5,087 bases of DNA from Paludibacter sp. Its GTDB lineage: Bacteria; Bacteroidota; Bacteroidia; Bacteroidales; Paludibacteraceae. Shown piece after piece: positions 1 to 4,964 of this stretch. A model generated the notes under the pieces. That model was given only the letters and a program-made list of their open reading frames with translations, had not been told where the DNA came from and ran no database searches. The stretch covers positions 1-5,087 of the forward strand of contig JAITXR010000173.1 of assembly GCA_031284665.1 (NCBI GenBank). The letters run 5' to 3'. The translations under genes and the position numbers were made by a program. How positions within the stretch are numbered: the first letter of the stretch is position 1; every line of letters begins with the position of its first letter.

Positions 1-1
1 T

Positions 2-223
2 ATTTGGCAACAAGGCGGAAGAGATATTTTTACTACAATAGACGGTCAAAATTGCTTTGCGCTTAAAGACAATTACATAGTAGCCACCGATTGGGAAAAT
101 AACAAATATAAGTTTGACTATGACGGACATATAATTAATGCGAATTTATTTTGCGCCGTTATGCACGCAATATATAATTTGTTTTGCATATTACGCCCCC
201 AGACACGTCGGGGCAGGCTTTAA
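2..223 (+). CDS. 3' end of an unrecognised protein (partial, 73 residues visible)
   Basis: An open frame runs in from the left edge and stops at TAA 221-223. It reads IWQQGGRDIFTTIDGQNCFA and continues through a polar, aromatic-rich stretch (TDWENNKYKFDYDGH, about residues 29-43) to a more hydrophobic segment (about 46-64). I do not recognise the family. The alternating charged and aromatic pattern before residue 45 would suit a beta-rich domain, but that is inference. The last nine residues (RPQTRRGRL) are unlike the rest and are encoded by the GC-rich palindromic repeat at 195-219, so the natural C-terminus may have been replaced or extended by that repeat. The start lies outside the window. 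The coding call rests on 73 codons without a stop and plausible composition. Confidence 0.55.
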   Translation: MWQQGGRDIFTTIDGQNCFALKDNYIVATDWENNKYKFDYDGHIINANLFCAVMHAIYNLFCILRPQTRRGRL

Positions 224-234
224 TGAGACAGCCT
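195..234. repeat. GC-rich palindromic repeat at the gene end, possible terminator
   Basis: GCCCC (195-199) can pair with GGGGC (210-214) around a ten-base centre. The right half, TCGGGGCAGGCT, is identical to part of the large hairpin at 2447-2494, so the two belong to the same repeat type; here the left half is degraded. An alternative small stem pairs AGGCT (215-219) with AGCCT (230-234). The element overlaps the stop codon of the upstream gene, as a transcription terminator might, but no clear T-run follows. The shared bases are seen directly; the terminator role is inferred. Confidence 0.45.
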
Positions 235-307
235 ATTTAACTTAACACAGTTTGACAACAAACAAATGATTTTCAGATAATAGCAAAAAAAAATAATTAT
301 AATTTCG

Positions 308-315
308 TAACTTTG
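308..315 (+). promoter_or_regulatory. Possible -7 promoter element for the small interrupted gene
   Basis: TAACTTTG matches the Bacteroidetes -7 consensus TAnnTTTG. It would start a transcript near base 321, about 17 nt before the ATG at 338. No TTTG lies about 20 nt upstream, where the -33 element should be (that stretch is A-rich), so this is a half-match only. Confidence 0.3.
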
Positions 316-337
316 AAACGAAAAAATCAATATAGCC

Positions 338-523
338 ATGAGTACAGATATGAATTCATAGCGTTTTCTTAGCGACACAGAGCCGACAGACCTGCAACTT
401 CTTACTATTATGAAAGAGGTTGAGGTGGATGTACGCCGTAAAAGCAAAGAAAATTCACAAAAAATACAGGAAAACATTCGGCGGGAATACGAAAATATTC
501 AAAAAATGTTTCAAACGCTATAA
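338..523 (+). pseudogene. Small charged protein gene interrupted by an in-frame TAG at codon 8
   Basis: From ATG 338 the frame reads MSTDMNS, then TAG (359-361), then continues open as RFLSDTEPTDLQLLTIMKEV and a lysine/arginine/glutamate-rich helical tail to TAA 521-523. Read through, the product has 61 residues. The N-terminal half resembles, from memory and unverified, short Bacteroidetes proteins with an NSYRFLS..EPTD motif, in which the stop position would be tyrosine; TAC or TAT to TAG is one base change. I have a weak recollection that such proteins sit upstream of zeta-toxin-like P-loop genes, which would suggest a former toxin-antitoxin antidote, but no such partner follows here. Other readings are a shorter 37-residue protein from ATG 410, stop-codon readthrough, or a sequencing error. 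No suppressor or recoding signal is visible, so a recent pseudogene is the simplest call. Confidence 0.55.
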
Positions 524-676
524 CAAAATAGGAAAGCCAAAGGAGTGCAAATATAATTTTTGAACAACATCTGCGAAAAATTTGGTTTCAGTTTATAGTT
601 TTTCTGTTAAAATAACCACTAAAACAACATTTTTTGCGGTTATTTATTATATTTTTTAAAAATATTTGGAAAAATG
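524..676. other. AT-rich intergenic stretch with one weak stem-loop
   Basis: No gene is visible. AAATAACC (610-617) can pair with GGTTATTT (638-645) across a 20-nt loop, and an AT-rich stretch with a T-run follows at 646-658. It could end transcription from the small upstream gene before the sigma-factor promoter, but the stem is short and its loop is large, so this is tentative. Confidence 0.25.
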
Positions 677-708
677 TTTGGAAAATTAAAAAACTGTTTA
701 TACTTTTG
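677..708 (+). promoter_or_regulatory. Bacteroidetes-type promoter of the ECF sigma operon
   Basis: TTTG at 677-680 and TACTTTTG at 701-708 match the -33 (TTTG) and -7 (TAnnTTTG) elements used by the Bacteroidetes primary sigma factor, with a 20-nt gap within the usual 19-21. Transcription would begin near base 715 and give a leader of about 70 nt before the ATG at 788. The match to the housekeeping consensus suggests basal expression rather than strict self-activation by the ECF factor. No strong Shine-Dalgarno sequence precedes the ATG, as is usual in this phylum. Confidence 0.7.
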
Positions 709-787
709 CATAAAATAATTACAAACCTAAAAAAACAGATTGCCTATTGCCTACAGTTACTATTATTTATCCTAAAATAGTACAAAA

Positions 788-1381
788 ATGAACAAATTGA
801 ATCATTTGACCGACAGCCAGTTGGTTTCCATGTATCAAGAAGGCAACAGCAGTGCGTTTGAAGTCCTGCTAACACGTTATAAATCAAGAGTATATTCGTA
901 CATATACTTGATTGTACATAATCGTGAACTTACCGAAGATATTTTTCAGGAAACATTTATCAAAGCCATTACAACTATCCAGCAAGGGCGATATTTTGAA
1001 ACAGGGAAATTCCTCGGCTGGATAAATCGCATCGCTCACAACCTGATAGTGGACAATTACAGACGACTGAAAAATGAAAATACTTTTTCGGCTGATGGTA
1101 GCGACTACGATATTCGCGATAACGCAAAGTTCTCGGAACAATGCGCCGAAGATAAAATGTCGAACAAACAAGTGCTCGAAGATGTTGTGAAATTGGTAAA
1201 TTATTTACCGCCATCGCAGCAATCGGTTGTGCGTATGCGATATTTCGAAGATTTAAGTTTTAAGGAAATTGCCGAAAAAACAAATGTCAGCATCAACACT
1301 GCGCTTGGGCGGATGCGTTACGCCTTGCTCAATATGCGCCGAATTGCTGAAGAAAAAAATATTTATTTAGAATTAGTTTAA
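788..1381 (+). CDS. RNA polymerase ECF-type sigma factor (sigma-70 family)
   Basis: This 197-residue protein has the two-domain layout of extracytoplasmic-function sigma factors, which bind core RNA polymerase and redirect it to alternative promoters. Region 2 spans about residues 22-95. It includes DIFQETFIKA (51-60, core binding) and FLGWINRIAHNLIVDNYRR (75-93, promoter -10 recognition and melting). A charged linker (about 96-128) follows. Region 4 spans about 130-190: LPPSQQSVVRMRYFEDLSFK followed by the helix-turn-helix EIAEKTNVSINTALGRMRYA, which reads the -35 element. Regions 1 and 3 are absent, as expected for ECF factors, and the length is typical. It starts at the first ATG after the promoter. 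It appears close to a conserved Bacteroidetes ECF group (from memory). It lies 12 nt before the next gene, so the two are almost certainly co-transcribed. No transmembrane anti-sigma gene is adjacent, so the signal controlling it cannot be read from this window. Confidence 0.93.
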   Translation: MNKLNHLTDSQLVSMYQEGNSSAFEVLLTRYKSRVYSYIYLIVHNRELTEDIFQETFIKAITTIQQGRYFETGKFLGWINRIAHNLIVDNYRRLKNENTFSADGSDYDIRDNAKFSEQCAEDKMSNKQVLEDVVKLVNYLPPSQQSVVRMRYFEDLSFKEIAEKTNVSINTALGRMRYALLNMRRIAEEKNIYLELV

Positions 1382-1393
1382 ACTCTACGGATT

Positions 1394-2359
1394 ATGAACA
1401 AAAAACTTTTGATTACTCTTTTGCGTAAAAATGTTGACGACTTGACTATAATTGCTGACGGATTTTTTGAAAGCGACGATTATTCTCCCGCTTTGCTAAC
1501 TCTTGCTCGCCGTCAAACAGAAGATATTCAACTACTTATCGACCAATTGGCTAATCTGAACAACATTAGTACGACAACAGAAAAAATCGAAAATCAAATA
1601 GAAATAATTCCGCAAATAGTACAAGAAGAAGTTGCGGAAATTCAAGCGGAAAATGTGCCTGCCGATGAAATTATTATCGAAACAGAAGAGGAAGAAACAG
1701 AAACAGAAGTTGAATTTGAAATTCAACTTACTGATAATGAGCCAGTAATCGTAGTAGAACAAGAGGAAATTATTGTAAATGAAACAGATGAAGACGACGA
1801 TGAATTTAACGAAGAAGACGAAAACGAAGATAATGACAATTACGAGGACGAAGATGTAGAAATTTCAATATCTGATGACGAAAACGAAGAAACTGAGCCT
1901 GTTGCAGAAATTACATTGCCAGCAGCCGAAAATATTAATTATCAGAATATTCCAAGCCAAGAGATTGAAATTCAGGTAAAAGAGCCGGTTAACGAAACAC
2001 CGGAAGAACAGCCGACAGTAAGTAATTTTTCCACTATTGCCGATAAACTCGGACATATTTCTACTCCACTGCGCCACGAAAGTCTGTACCATTCGGGCAA
2101 TACGCTTGGCACAACTTCGGCAACGGCGATGCAAAAAGTTGACGATATTCGCCGTGCAATTACGATTGGCGACAGATTCCGTTTCCAAAAAGAACTGTTC
2201 AATAATAACGGTGAGGAAATGAACAAAACCCTCAACTATATCAATCAATTAGCCACATTCGACGAAAGTATCGCCTTCCTTCGCTCAAAATATCAATGGA
2301 CTGACGACAACCCGACTGCCGAAGATTTTTACAACATTGTAAGTCGAAAGTTTCAGTAA
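1394..2359 (+). CDS. Acidic soluble protein of unknown function, partner gene of the ECF sigma factor
   Basis: The 321-residue product has three parts. Residues 1-57 look helical (MNKKLLITLLRKNVDDLTII, then ALLTLARRQTEDIQLLIDQL). Residues about 62-205 are a low-complexity, intensely acidic linker, for example TDEDDDEFNEEDENEDNDNY at 131-150. Residues about 245-320 form a compact, conserved-looking domain (KVDDIRRAITIGDRFRFQKE, then FDESIAFLRSKYQW). I recall similar C-terminal domains in Bacteroidetes hypothetical proteins beside ECF sigma genes, but cannot assign a function. No signal peptide or membrane helix is seen, so it should be cytoplasmic and is not a classical membrane anti-sigma factor. 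Being 12 nt behind the sigma gene suggests shared expression and possibly a regulatory contact, for example sequestration through the acidic region; that is inference. The acidic linker contains repeated DNA such as GACGAAAACGAAGA, suggesting growth by local duplication. Confidence 0.85.
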   Translation: MNKKLLITLLRKNVDDLTIIADGFFESDDYSPALLTLARRQTEDIQLLIDQLANLNNISTTTEKIENQIEIIPQIVQEEVAEIQAENVPADEIIIETEEEETETEVEFEIQLTDNEPVIVVEQEEIIVNETDEDDDEFNEEDENEDNDNYEDEDVEISISDDENEETEPVAEITLPAAENINYQNIPSQEIEIQVKEPVNETPEEQPTVSNFSTIADKLGHISTPLRHESLYHSGNTLGTTSATAMQKVDDIRRAITIGDRFRFQKELFNNNGEEMNKTLNYINQLATFDESIAFLRSKYQWTDDNPTAEDFYNIVSRKFQ

Positions 2360-2446
2360 TTGGCATTCAATTTTTTTACAGATTGCCGCTAATGTGCCAA
2401 TAAAACCGCACTCTATAATATAGTGAGTATCAATAGTTAAATATAC

Positions 2447-2494
2447 TGTGCCGTAGAGCCTGCCCCGACATATCGGGGCAGGCTCTACGGCACA
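2447..2494. terminator. Perfect 22-bp hairpin between convergent genes, bidirectional terminator or repeat element
   Basis: Arms 2447-2468 and 2473-2494 are exact reverse complements with the four-base loop CATA. The core is GCCTGCCCCGA / TCGGGGCAGGC. It sits between the plus-strand sigma operon (ends 2359) and the minus-strand methylase (ends 2528), so it can stop transcription from both sides. A short A-run follows on the plus side, and there is no long U-tract. The stem is longer than a usual terminator and its core recurs near 203-219, so it may also be a dispersed palindromic repeat used as a terminator. Bases 2360-2446 hold nothing recognisable. Confidence 0.65.
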
Positions 2495-2527
2495 AAAATA
2501 CAGTCAATTTTCAACTCTTGATTTGCA

Positions 2528-3226
2528 TCATTTATAAATGATAAAAATACACGGTCGTTTGTTCAAATCGGGCAAAGCGCGTTTCCATTCGGCAACTTTT
2601 TTTGTTTTGATAAATTCCGTTTCGAGCGTAATGTCGGCAGCAATACACAGTTTTGTCTCCGAATTACAAGAAGTTACAATATCGCTAAGCATTTTATTGT
2701 TTCGATACGGTGTCTCGATAAAAATTTGCGACTGATTTTCGTTGTACGCTCTGTTTTCCAATGTTTTCAGTTTCTTTGTCCTTTCTTTCGCATCGATTGG
2801 CAAATATCCCGAAAAAGCAAAATTCTGTCCATTAAATCCCGAAGCCATCAATGCTAAAAAGATTGACGACGGACCAACTAATGGCACAATTTTAATATTT
2901 GCTTTTTGCGCCAAAGCCACTATTTCGGCACCCGGGTCGGCTATTGCCGGACATCCCGCCTCCGAAATTATTCCCATATCGTTTCCGTCAAGCAGCGGTT
3001 TGAGCATTGCTGCTTTTTCGCTCTCGGCAGTATGTTCGTTGAGTGTAAAAAAAGTCAGTTCGTCAATATTTATATCGCGATTTACTTCTTTCAGAAATCG
3101 GCGGGCTGTTCTCACATTTTCAACAACAAAAAATCGCAACTCCGCAATAATTTGGAAATTGTACTGTGGCAAAATGTTTTCGAGCCGCGTTTCGCCAAGC
3201 GATGTAGGAATTAAATAGAGAGACAT
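2528..3226 (-). CDS. SAM-dependent methyltransferase, RsmI-like (tetrapyrrole methylase fold)
   Basis: This 232-residue protein belongs to the TP-methylase fold family that includes RsmI, the enzyme that 2'-O-methylates C1402 of 16S rRNA. Visible motifs are LYLIPTSLGE (residues 3-12, matching YLVPTPIGN), VVENVRTARRFL (34-45, matching CEDTRTSRKLL), ISEAGCPAIADPGAEIVALA (87-106, matching the SDAGTPLISDPG signature), PLVGPSSIFLALMASGF (115-131, SAM pocket) and IFIETPYRNNKML (168-180). The motifs are in RsmI order but differ at several positions. This fits a shorter paralogous group that, as I recall, many Bacteroidetes carry beside true RsmI, so the substrate is uncertain: an rRNA or another small target. 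The ATG at 3226 is supported by the motif beginning at residue 3. The upstream region is made of tandem repeats, with no clear Shine-Dalgarno sequence or complete promoter. The 217-nt gap to the gene behind it makes co-transcription possible but unproven. Confidence 0.88.
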   Translation of the reverse strand: MSLYLIPTSLGETRLENILPQYNFQIIAELRFFVVENVRTARRFLKEVNRDINIDELTFFTLNEHTAESEKAAMLKPLLDGNDMGIISEAGCPAIADPGAEIVALAQKANIKIVPLVGPSSIFLALMASGFNGQNFAFSGYLPIDAKERTKKLKTLENRAYNENQSQIFIETPYRNNKMLSDIVTSCNSETKLCIAADITLETEFIKTKKVAEWKRALPDLNKRPCIFIIYK

Positions 3227-3231
3227 AATTA

Positions 3232-3245
3232 TTAGTGATTAGTTA
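3232..3245. repeat. Two heptamers directly upstream of the methylase start codon
   Basis: On the plus strand TTAGTGA (3232-3238) and TTAGTTA (3239-3245) stand five bases from the ATG of the minus-strand methylase. On the coding strand they read TAACTAA TCACTAA. The unit TCACTAA and its placement recur before the LarA-like gene at 4738-4765. Confidence 0.6.
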
Positions 3246-3246
3246 C

Positions 3247-3302
3247 GGTGCAAGGTGCAAGGTGCAAGGTACAAGGTACAAGGTACAAGGTACAAGGTAC
3301 AC
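3247..3302. repeat. Heptamer tandem array GGTRCAA x 8
   Basis: Eight consecutive 7-bp units: three GGTGCAA (3247-3267), four GGTACAA (3268-3295) and one GGTACAC (3296-3302). The ordered blocks of variants indicate expansion by slippage or unequal exchange. The array lies in the leader or promoter region of the methylase gene, about 20 nt before its start codon. Copy number is likely variable between strains. Confidence 0.92.
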
Positions 3303-3329
3303 GGAAATACTACTAATTTGTAATTTTTG

Positions 3330-3417
3330 TAACTTCTTTAACTTCCATAACTTCAACTTTATAAACTTTTTGTAACTTCCATAACTTCCGTAACTTCTTT
3401 AACTTCCGTAACTTCTT
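3330..3417. repeat. Nine-base tandem array TAACTTCNN, 3 + 5 copies
   Basis: Three units (3330-3356) and five units (3373-3417) of TAACTTC plus two variable bases (TT, CA, CG or AA) are separated by 16 bases. It lies just downstream of the LarA-like gene and upstream of the methylase, both on the minus strand, where the unit reads GAAGTTA with two variable bases. No strong dyad symmetry is seen, so it is not an obvious terminator. The nearby TAAGTTTG on the minus strand (3439-3432) fits a -7 promoter element but lacks a -33 partner. Confidence 0.85.
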
Positions 3418-3443
3418 TTTTATGAACTTTACAAACTTATTTT

Positions 3444-4733
3444 TTAGTATTTAAATCTCTCCCGATACGCCCACAATCCGAGTGCAGGATTTGAAATATA
3501 AAAAATTTCTTCCCCATCAGCCAAAACATTAAATCCGTCTTTAAGTTTTTCGGGATTATAGCGAGCCGTTATTTTATCGATGTCGTCATACTTAAATCCA
3601 ACGCCTTCAATCTCGCTTTGGGTAAGGTTTTCAGCCTGTTTTCCCGGACAATATGTAATACTAAATCGCCCTTCCGACGAGCCGTGAATAAGATGTGCTG
3701 CCGCACTTAGATTATTGCGCAGTTCTTCGTTCTCGTCGCAGGATTTCAATGTTGCGGGAGTGCCTTTATATCCATATTTGCGTATCAGACGGTCAATTTC
3801 CTTGTCTTCGCCAAATTCTTTGAGAGCGGGCGCAATTATTATCAGTTCGCCATTATCGTCAATTGCCATACGGGTGCGATAAATCGATTTATTACCCAGC
3901 CAAGTGCTTTTAAATTCAGTAGGGTCGAGATATACAACAACTTTTTTTAACGGACGGTCGAGCATCTCAAAGTTCACTTCCAACGCAAGTTTTGCTGCCA
4001 AATCGAACACTTCAAAATCGTCGCCGATAAACAAACCGCGACATTTTACTTTCCCATCGCTCTTGTCCAACCCAACCACAGTTTGCACATACACAATGGG
4101 CAAATGAGCGGTAAAATGTTCGGATGCATAGTTAAAAATTCGACGTACAGGCGTATCTGCGTGTCCCATCATTCGTTCCATTCCATAAGCCGCGCCTACA
4201 AAATGGCTTTTATTTATACCTTCGACACCACCCGTGCCAACAAAAATATTTTTATTGTAGTTAGCCATTCCAACTACTTCGTGAGGCACTACCTGACCGA
4301 GCGAAAGTATCAAATCGAAACCGCCTTCGTTAAGCAATTTATTAACTTGCGCAGGCCATGGATATTCAACCGCCCCTTCCGACACTTCTTTTACAAATTC
4401 GGCAGGCACGTAACCAAGCGTAATGACATCGTTGCGCCAGTCGTGTTCGCGAATAAGCGATGCCGGCAAAGTGCCGAACATATGCGCAATCTGACTGTCG
4501 GTCATAGGCGAGTGAGTGCCAAGAGCCGGCAATACATCGCTTAGAGTATCGCCATAATATTGCCACGCATATTCTGTTAATTCACCTGCACGGCTCGGCA
4601 AACGTGTGTAATCGGGAGGCAGAGCAAGTACTTTTTTCTTGTCGCCAAGTTTTGCAAGTGCCTGATAAAGACCGTCTTTCAGGTCGGCTGATGTTAATTC
4701 TGTGTTGATTGAACCTTTTTGATAATAAAGCAT
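3444..4733 (-). CDS. LarA-family (DUF2088) nickel-dependent hydroxyacid racemase/epimerase homologue
   Basis: This 429-residue protein matches the lactate racemase LarA fold, whose members racemise or epimerise 2-hydroxyacids with a nickel-pincer nucleotide cofactor. The residues fit the Lactiplantibacillus LarA set with striking spacing. DYTR (41-44) gives D41 and R44, as D72/R75. GTHSPMT gives H74, as H108. VVPHEVVGMANYNKN gives H151 and K161, ten apart, as H174 and the cofactor-bearing K184. H177, sixteen further, matches the nickel ligand H200. WLGNKSIYRTRMA gives K282, as K298, but L279 replaces Q295. The usual GFSGGRK loop is changed to GMANYNKN. The C-terminal part holds HLIHGSSEGRFSITYCPGK (347-365), which I recall as a hallmark of a divergent LarA-like group, so the substrate is probably not lactate; a sugar acid is possible. 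No larB, larC or larE cofactor genes are nearby. No signal peptide is seen, so it should be cytoplasmic. The ATG directly follows the heptamer leader. Confidence 0.85.
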   Translation of the reverse strand: MLYYQKGSINTELTSADLKDGLYQALAKLGDKKKVLALPPDYTRLPSRAGELTEYAWQYYGDTLSDVLPALGTHSPMTDSQIAHMFGTLPASLIREHDWRNDVITLGYVPAEFVKEVSEGAVEYPWPAQVNKLLNEGGFDLILSLGQVVPHEVVGMANYNKNIFVGTGGVEGINKSHFVGAAYGMERMMGHADTPVRRIFNYASEHFTAHLPIVYVQTVVGLDKSDGKVKCRGLFIGDDFEVFDLAAKLALEVNFEMLDRPLKKVVVYLDPTEFKSTWLGNKSIYRTRMAIDDNGELIIIAPALKEFGEDKEIDRLIRKYGYKGTPATLKSCDENEELRNNLSAAAHLIHGSSEGRFSITYCPGKQAENLTQSEIEGVGFKYDDIDKITARYNPEKLKDGFNVLADGEEIFYISNPALGLWAYRERFKY

Positions 4734-4737
4734 AATA

Positions 4738-4765
4738 TTAATGATTAGTGATTAATGGTTAATTG
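4738..4765. repeat. Four heptamers directly upstream of the LarA-like start codon
   Basis: Plus-strand units TTAATGA, TTAGTGA, TTAATGG and TTAATTG run without gaps from 4738 to 4765. On the coding strand they read CAATTAA CCATTAA TCACTAA TCATTAA and end four bases before the ATG. They are the same repeat type as at 3232-3245 and occupy the place of the ribosome binding site, which is otherwise not recognisable. Confidence 0.7.
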
Positions 4766-4791
4766 ACAGTTTGAATCTTGCGTCATTTTAC

Positions 4792-4809
4792 TCCCGATAG
4801 TTATCGGGA
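4792..4809. repeat. Small perfect palindrome TCCCGATA-GT-TATCGGGA
   Basis: Eight-base arms (4792-4799 and 4802-4809) flank a two-base centre. It lies in the leader of the LarA-like gene and shares the CCCGA / TCGGG core of the larger hairpin at 2447-2494, suggesting a related dispersed palindrome. It might act as a leader stem or be inert. Confidence 0.6.
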
Positions 4810-4810
4810 A

Positions 4811-4842
4811 CATTCTACATTTTACATTCTACATTTTACATT
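4811..4842. repeat. Heptamer tandem array CATTYTA x 4.5
   Basis: CATTCTA and CATTTTA alternate twice (4811-4838) and are followed by CATT, which can also be read as a 14-bp unit present twice. It begins one base after the palindrome at 4792-4809. It is the third heptamer family in the window and is also upstream of a minus-strand gene. Confidence 0.8.
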
Positions 4843-4854
4843 ACTTAGATGCTG

Positions 4855-4862
4855 CAAATTTA
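4855..4862 (-). promoter_or_regulatory. Possible -7 promoter element for the LarA-like gene
   Basis: On the minus strand TAAATTTG matches TAnnTTTG. The nearest upstream TTTG (4894-4891) is 28 nt away, longer than the usual 19-21, so the promoter is weakly supported. If it is real, the leader is about 115 nt and contains the heptamer arrays and the palindrome. The rest of 4843-4964 is AT-rich with nothing else recognisable. Confidence 0.25.
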
Positions 4863-4964
4863 ATGAAATTACGCAGATTTTATTTAATTCCAAATTAAAA
4901 AAGTTGAATATTAAAGTTTTTTTATTTTAAGCGTCAAAAATGTTTGCTCTACAATCTTGTTGCG

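Noticed and set aside
359..361. Genome-wide reassignment of TAG to an amino acid
   Set aside because: All complete genes here end in TAA and no other in-frame TAG occurs, so one interrupted small gene does not support recoding.
220..477. Open minus-strand frame of 85 codons opposite the small interrupted gene
   Set aside because: The translation is a run of Ile, Phe, Cys and Ser typical of the reverse of AT-rich DNA. The opposite strand gives a much more protein-like, charged sequence.
884..1214. Two overlapping minus-strand open frames inside the sigma gene
   Set aside because: They lie wholly opposite a confidently recognised ECF sigma factor and have no recognisable motifs.
1532..2248. 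Several open frames within the acidic-protein gene on both strands
   Set aside because: Phe/Cys-rich reverse translations are the expected shadow of GAA/GAT-rich coding DNA; none has its own promoter or family motif.
2742..3218. Plus-strand open frame of 158 codons opposite the methylase gene
   Set aside because: The minus strand carries the full set of RsmI-type motifs; the plus-strand product is Ser-rich with no motif.
3247..3417. CRISPR array
   Set aside because: Units are 7 and 9 bases, contiguous and without unique spacers, so these are simple tandem repeats.
3372..3424. Minus-strand micro-peptide of Glu-Val-X repeats across the nine-base array
   Set aside because: It has no start codon and a stop follows shortly. 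It is open only because the unit length is a multiple of three.
4083..4544. Plus-strand open frame of 153 codons opposite the LarA-like gene
   Set aside because: It is opposite the catalytic region of a clear LarA homologue and has no protein-like features of its own.
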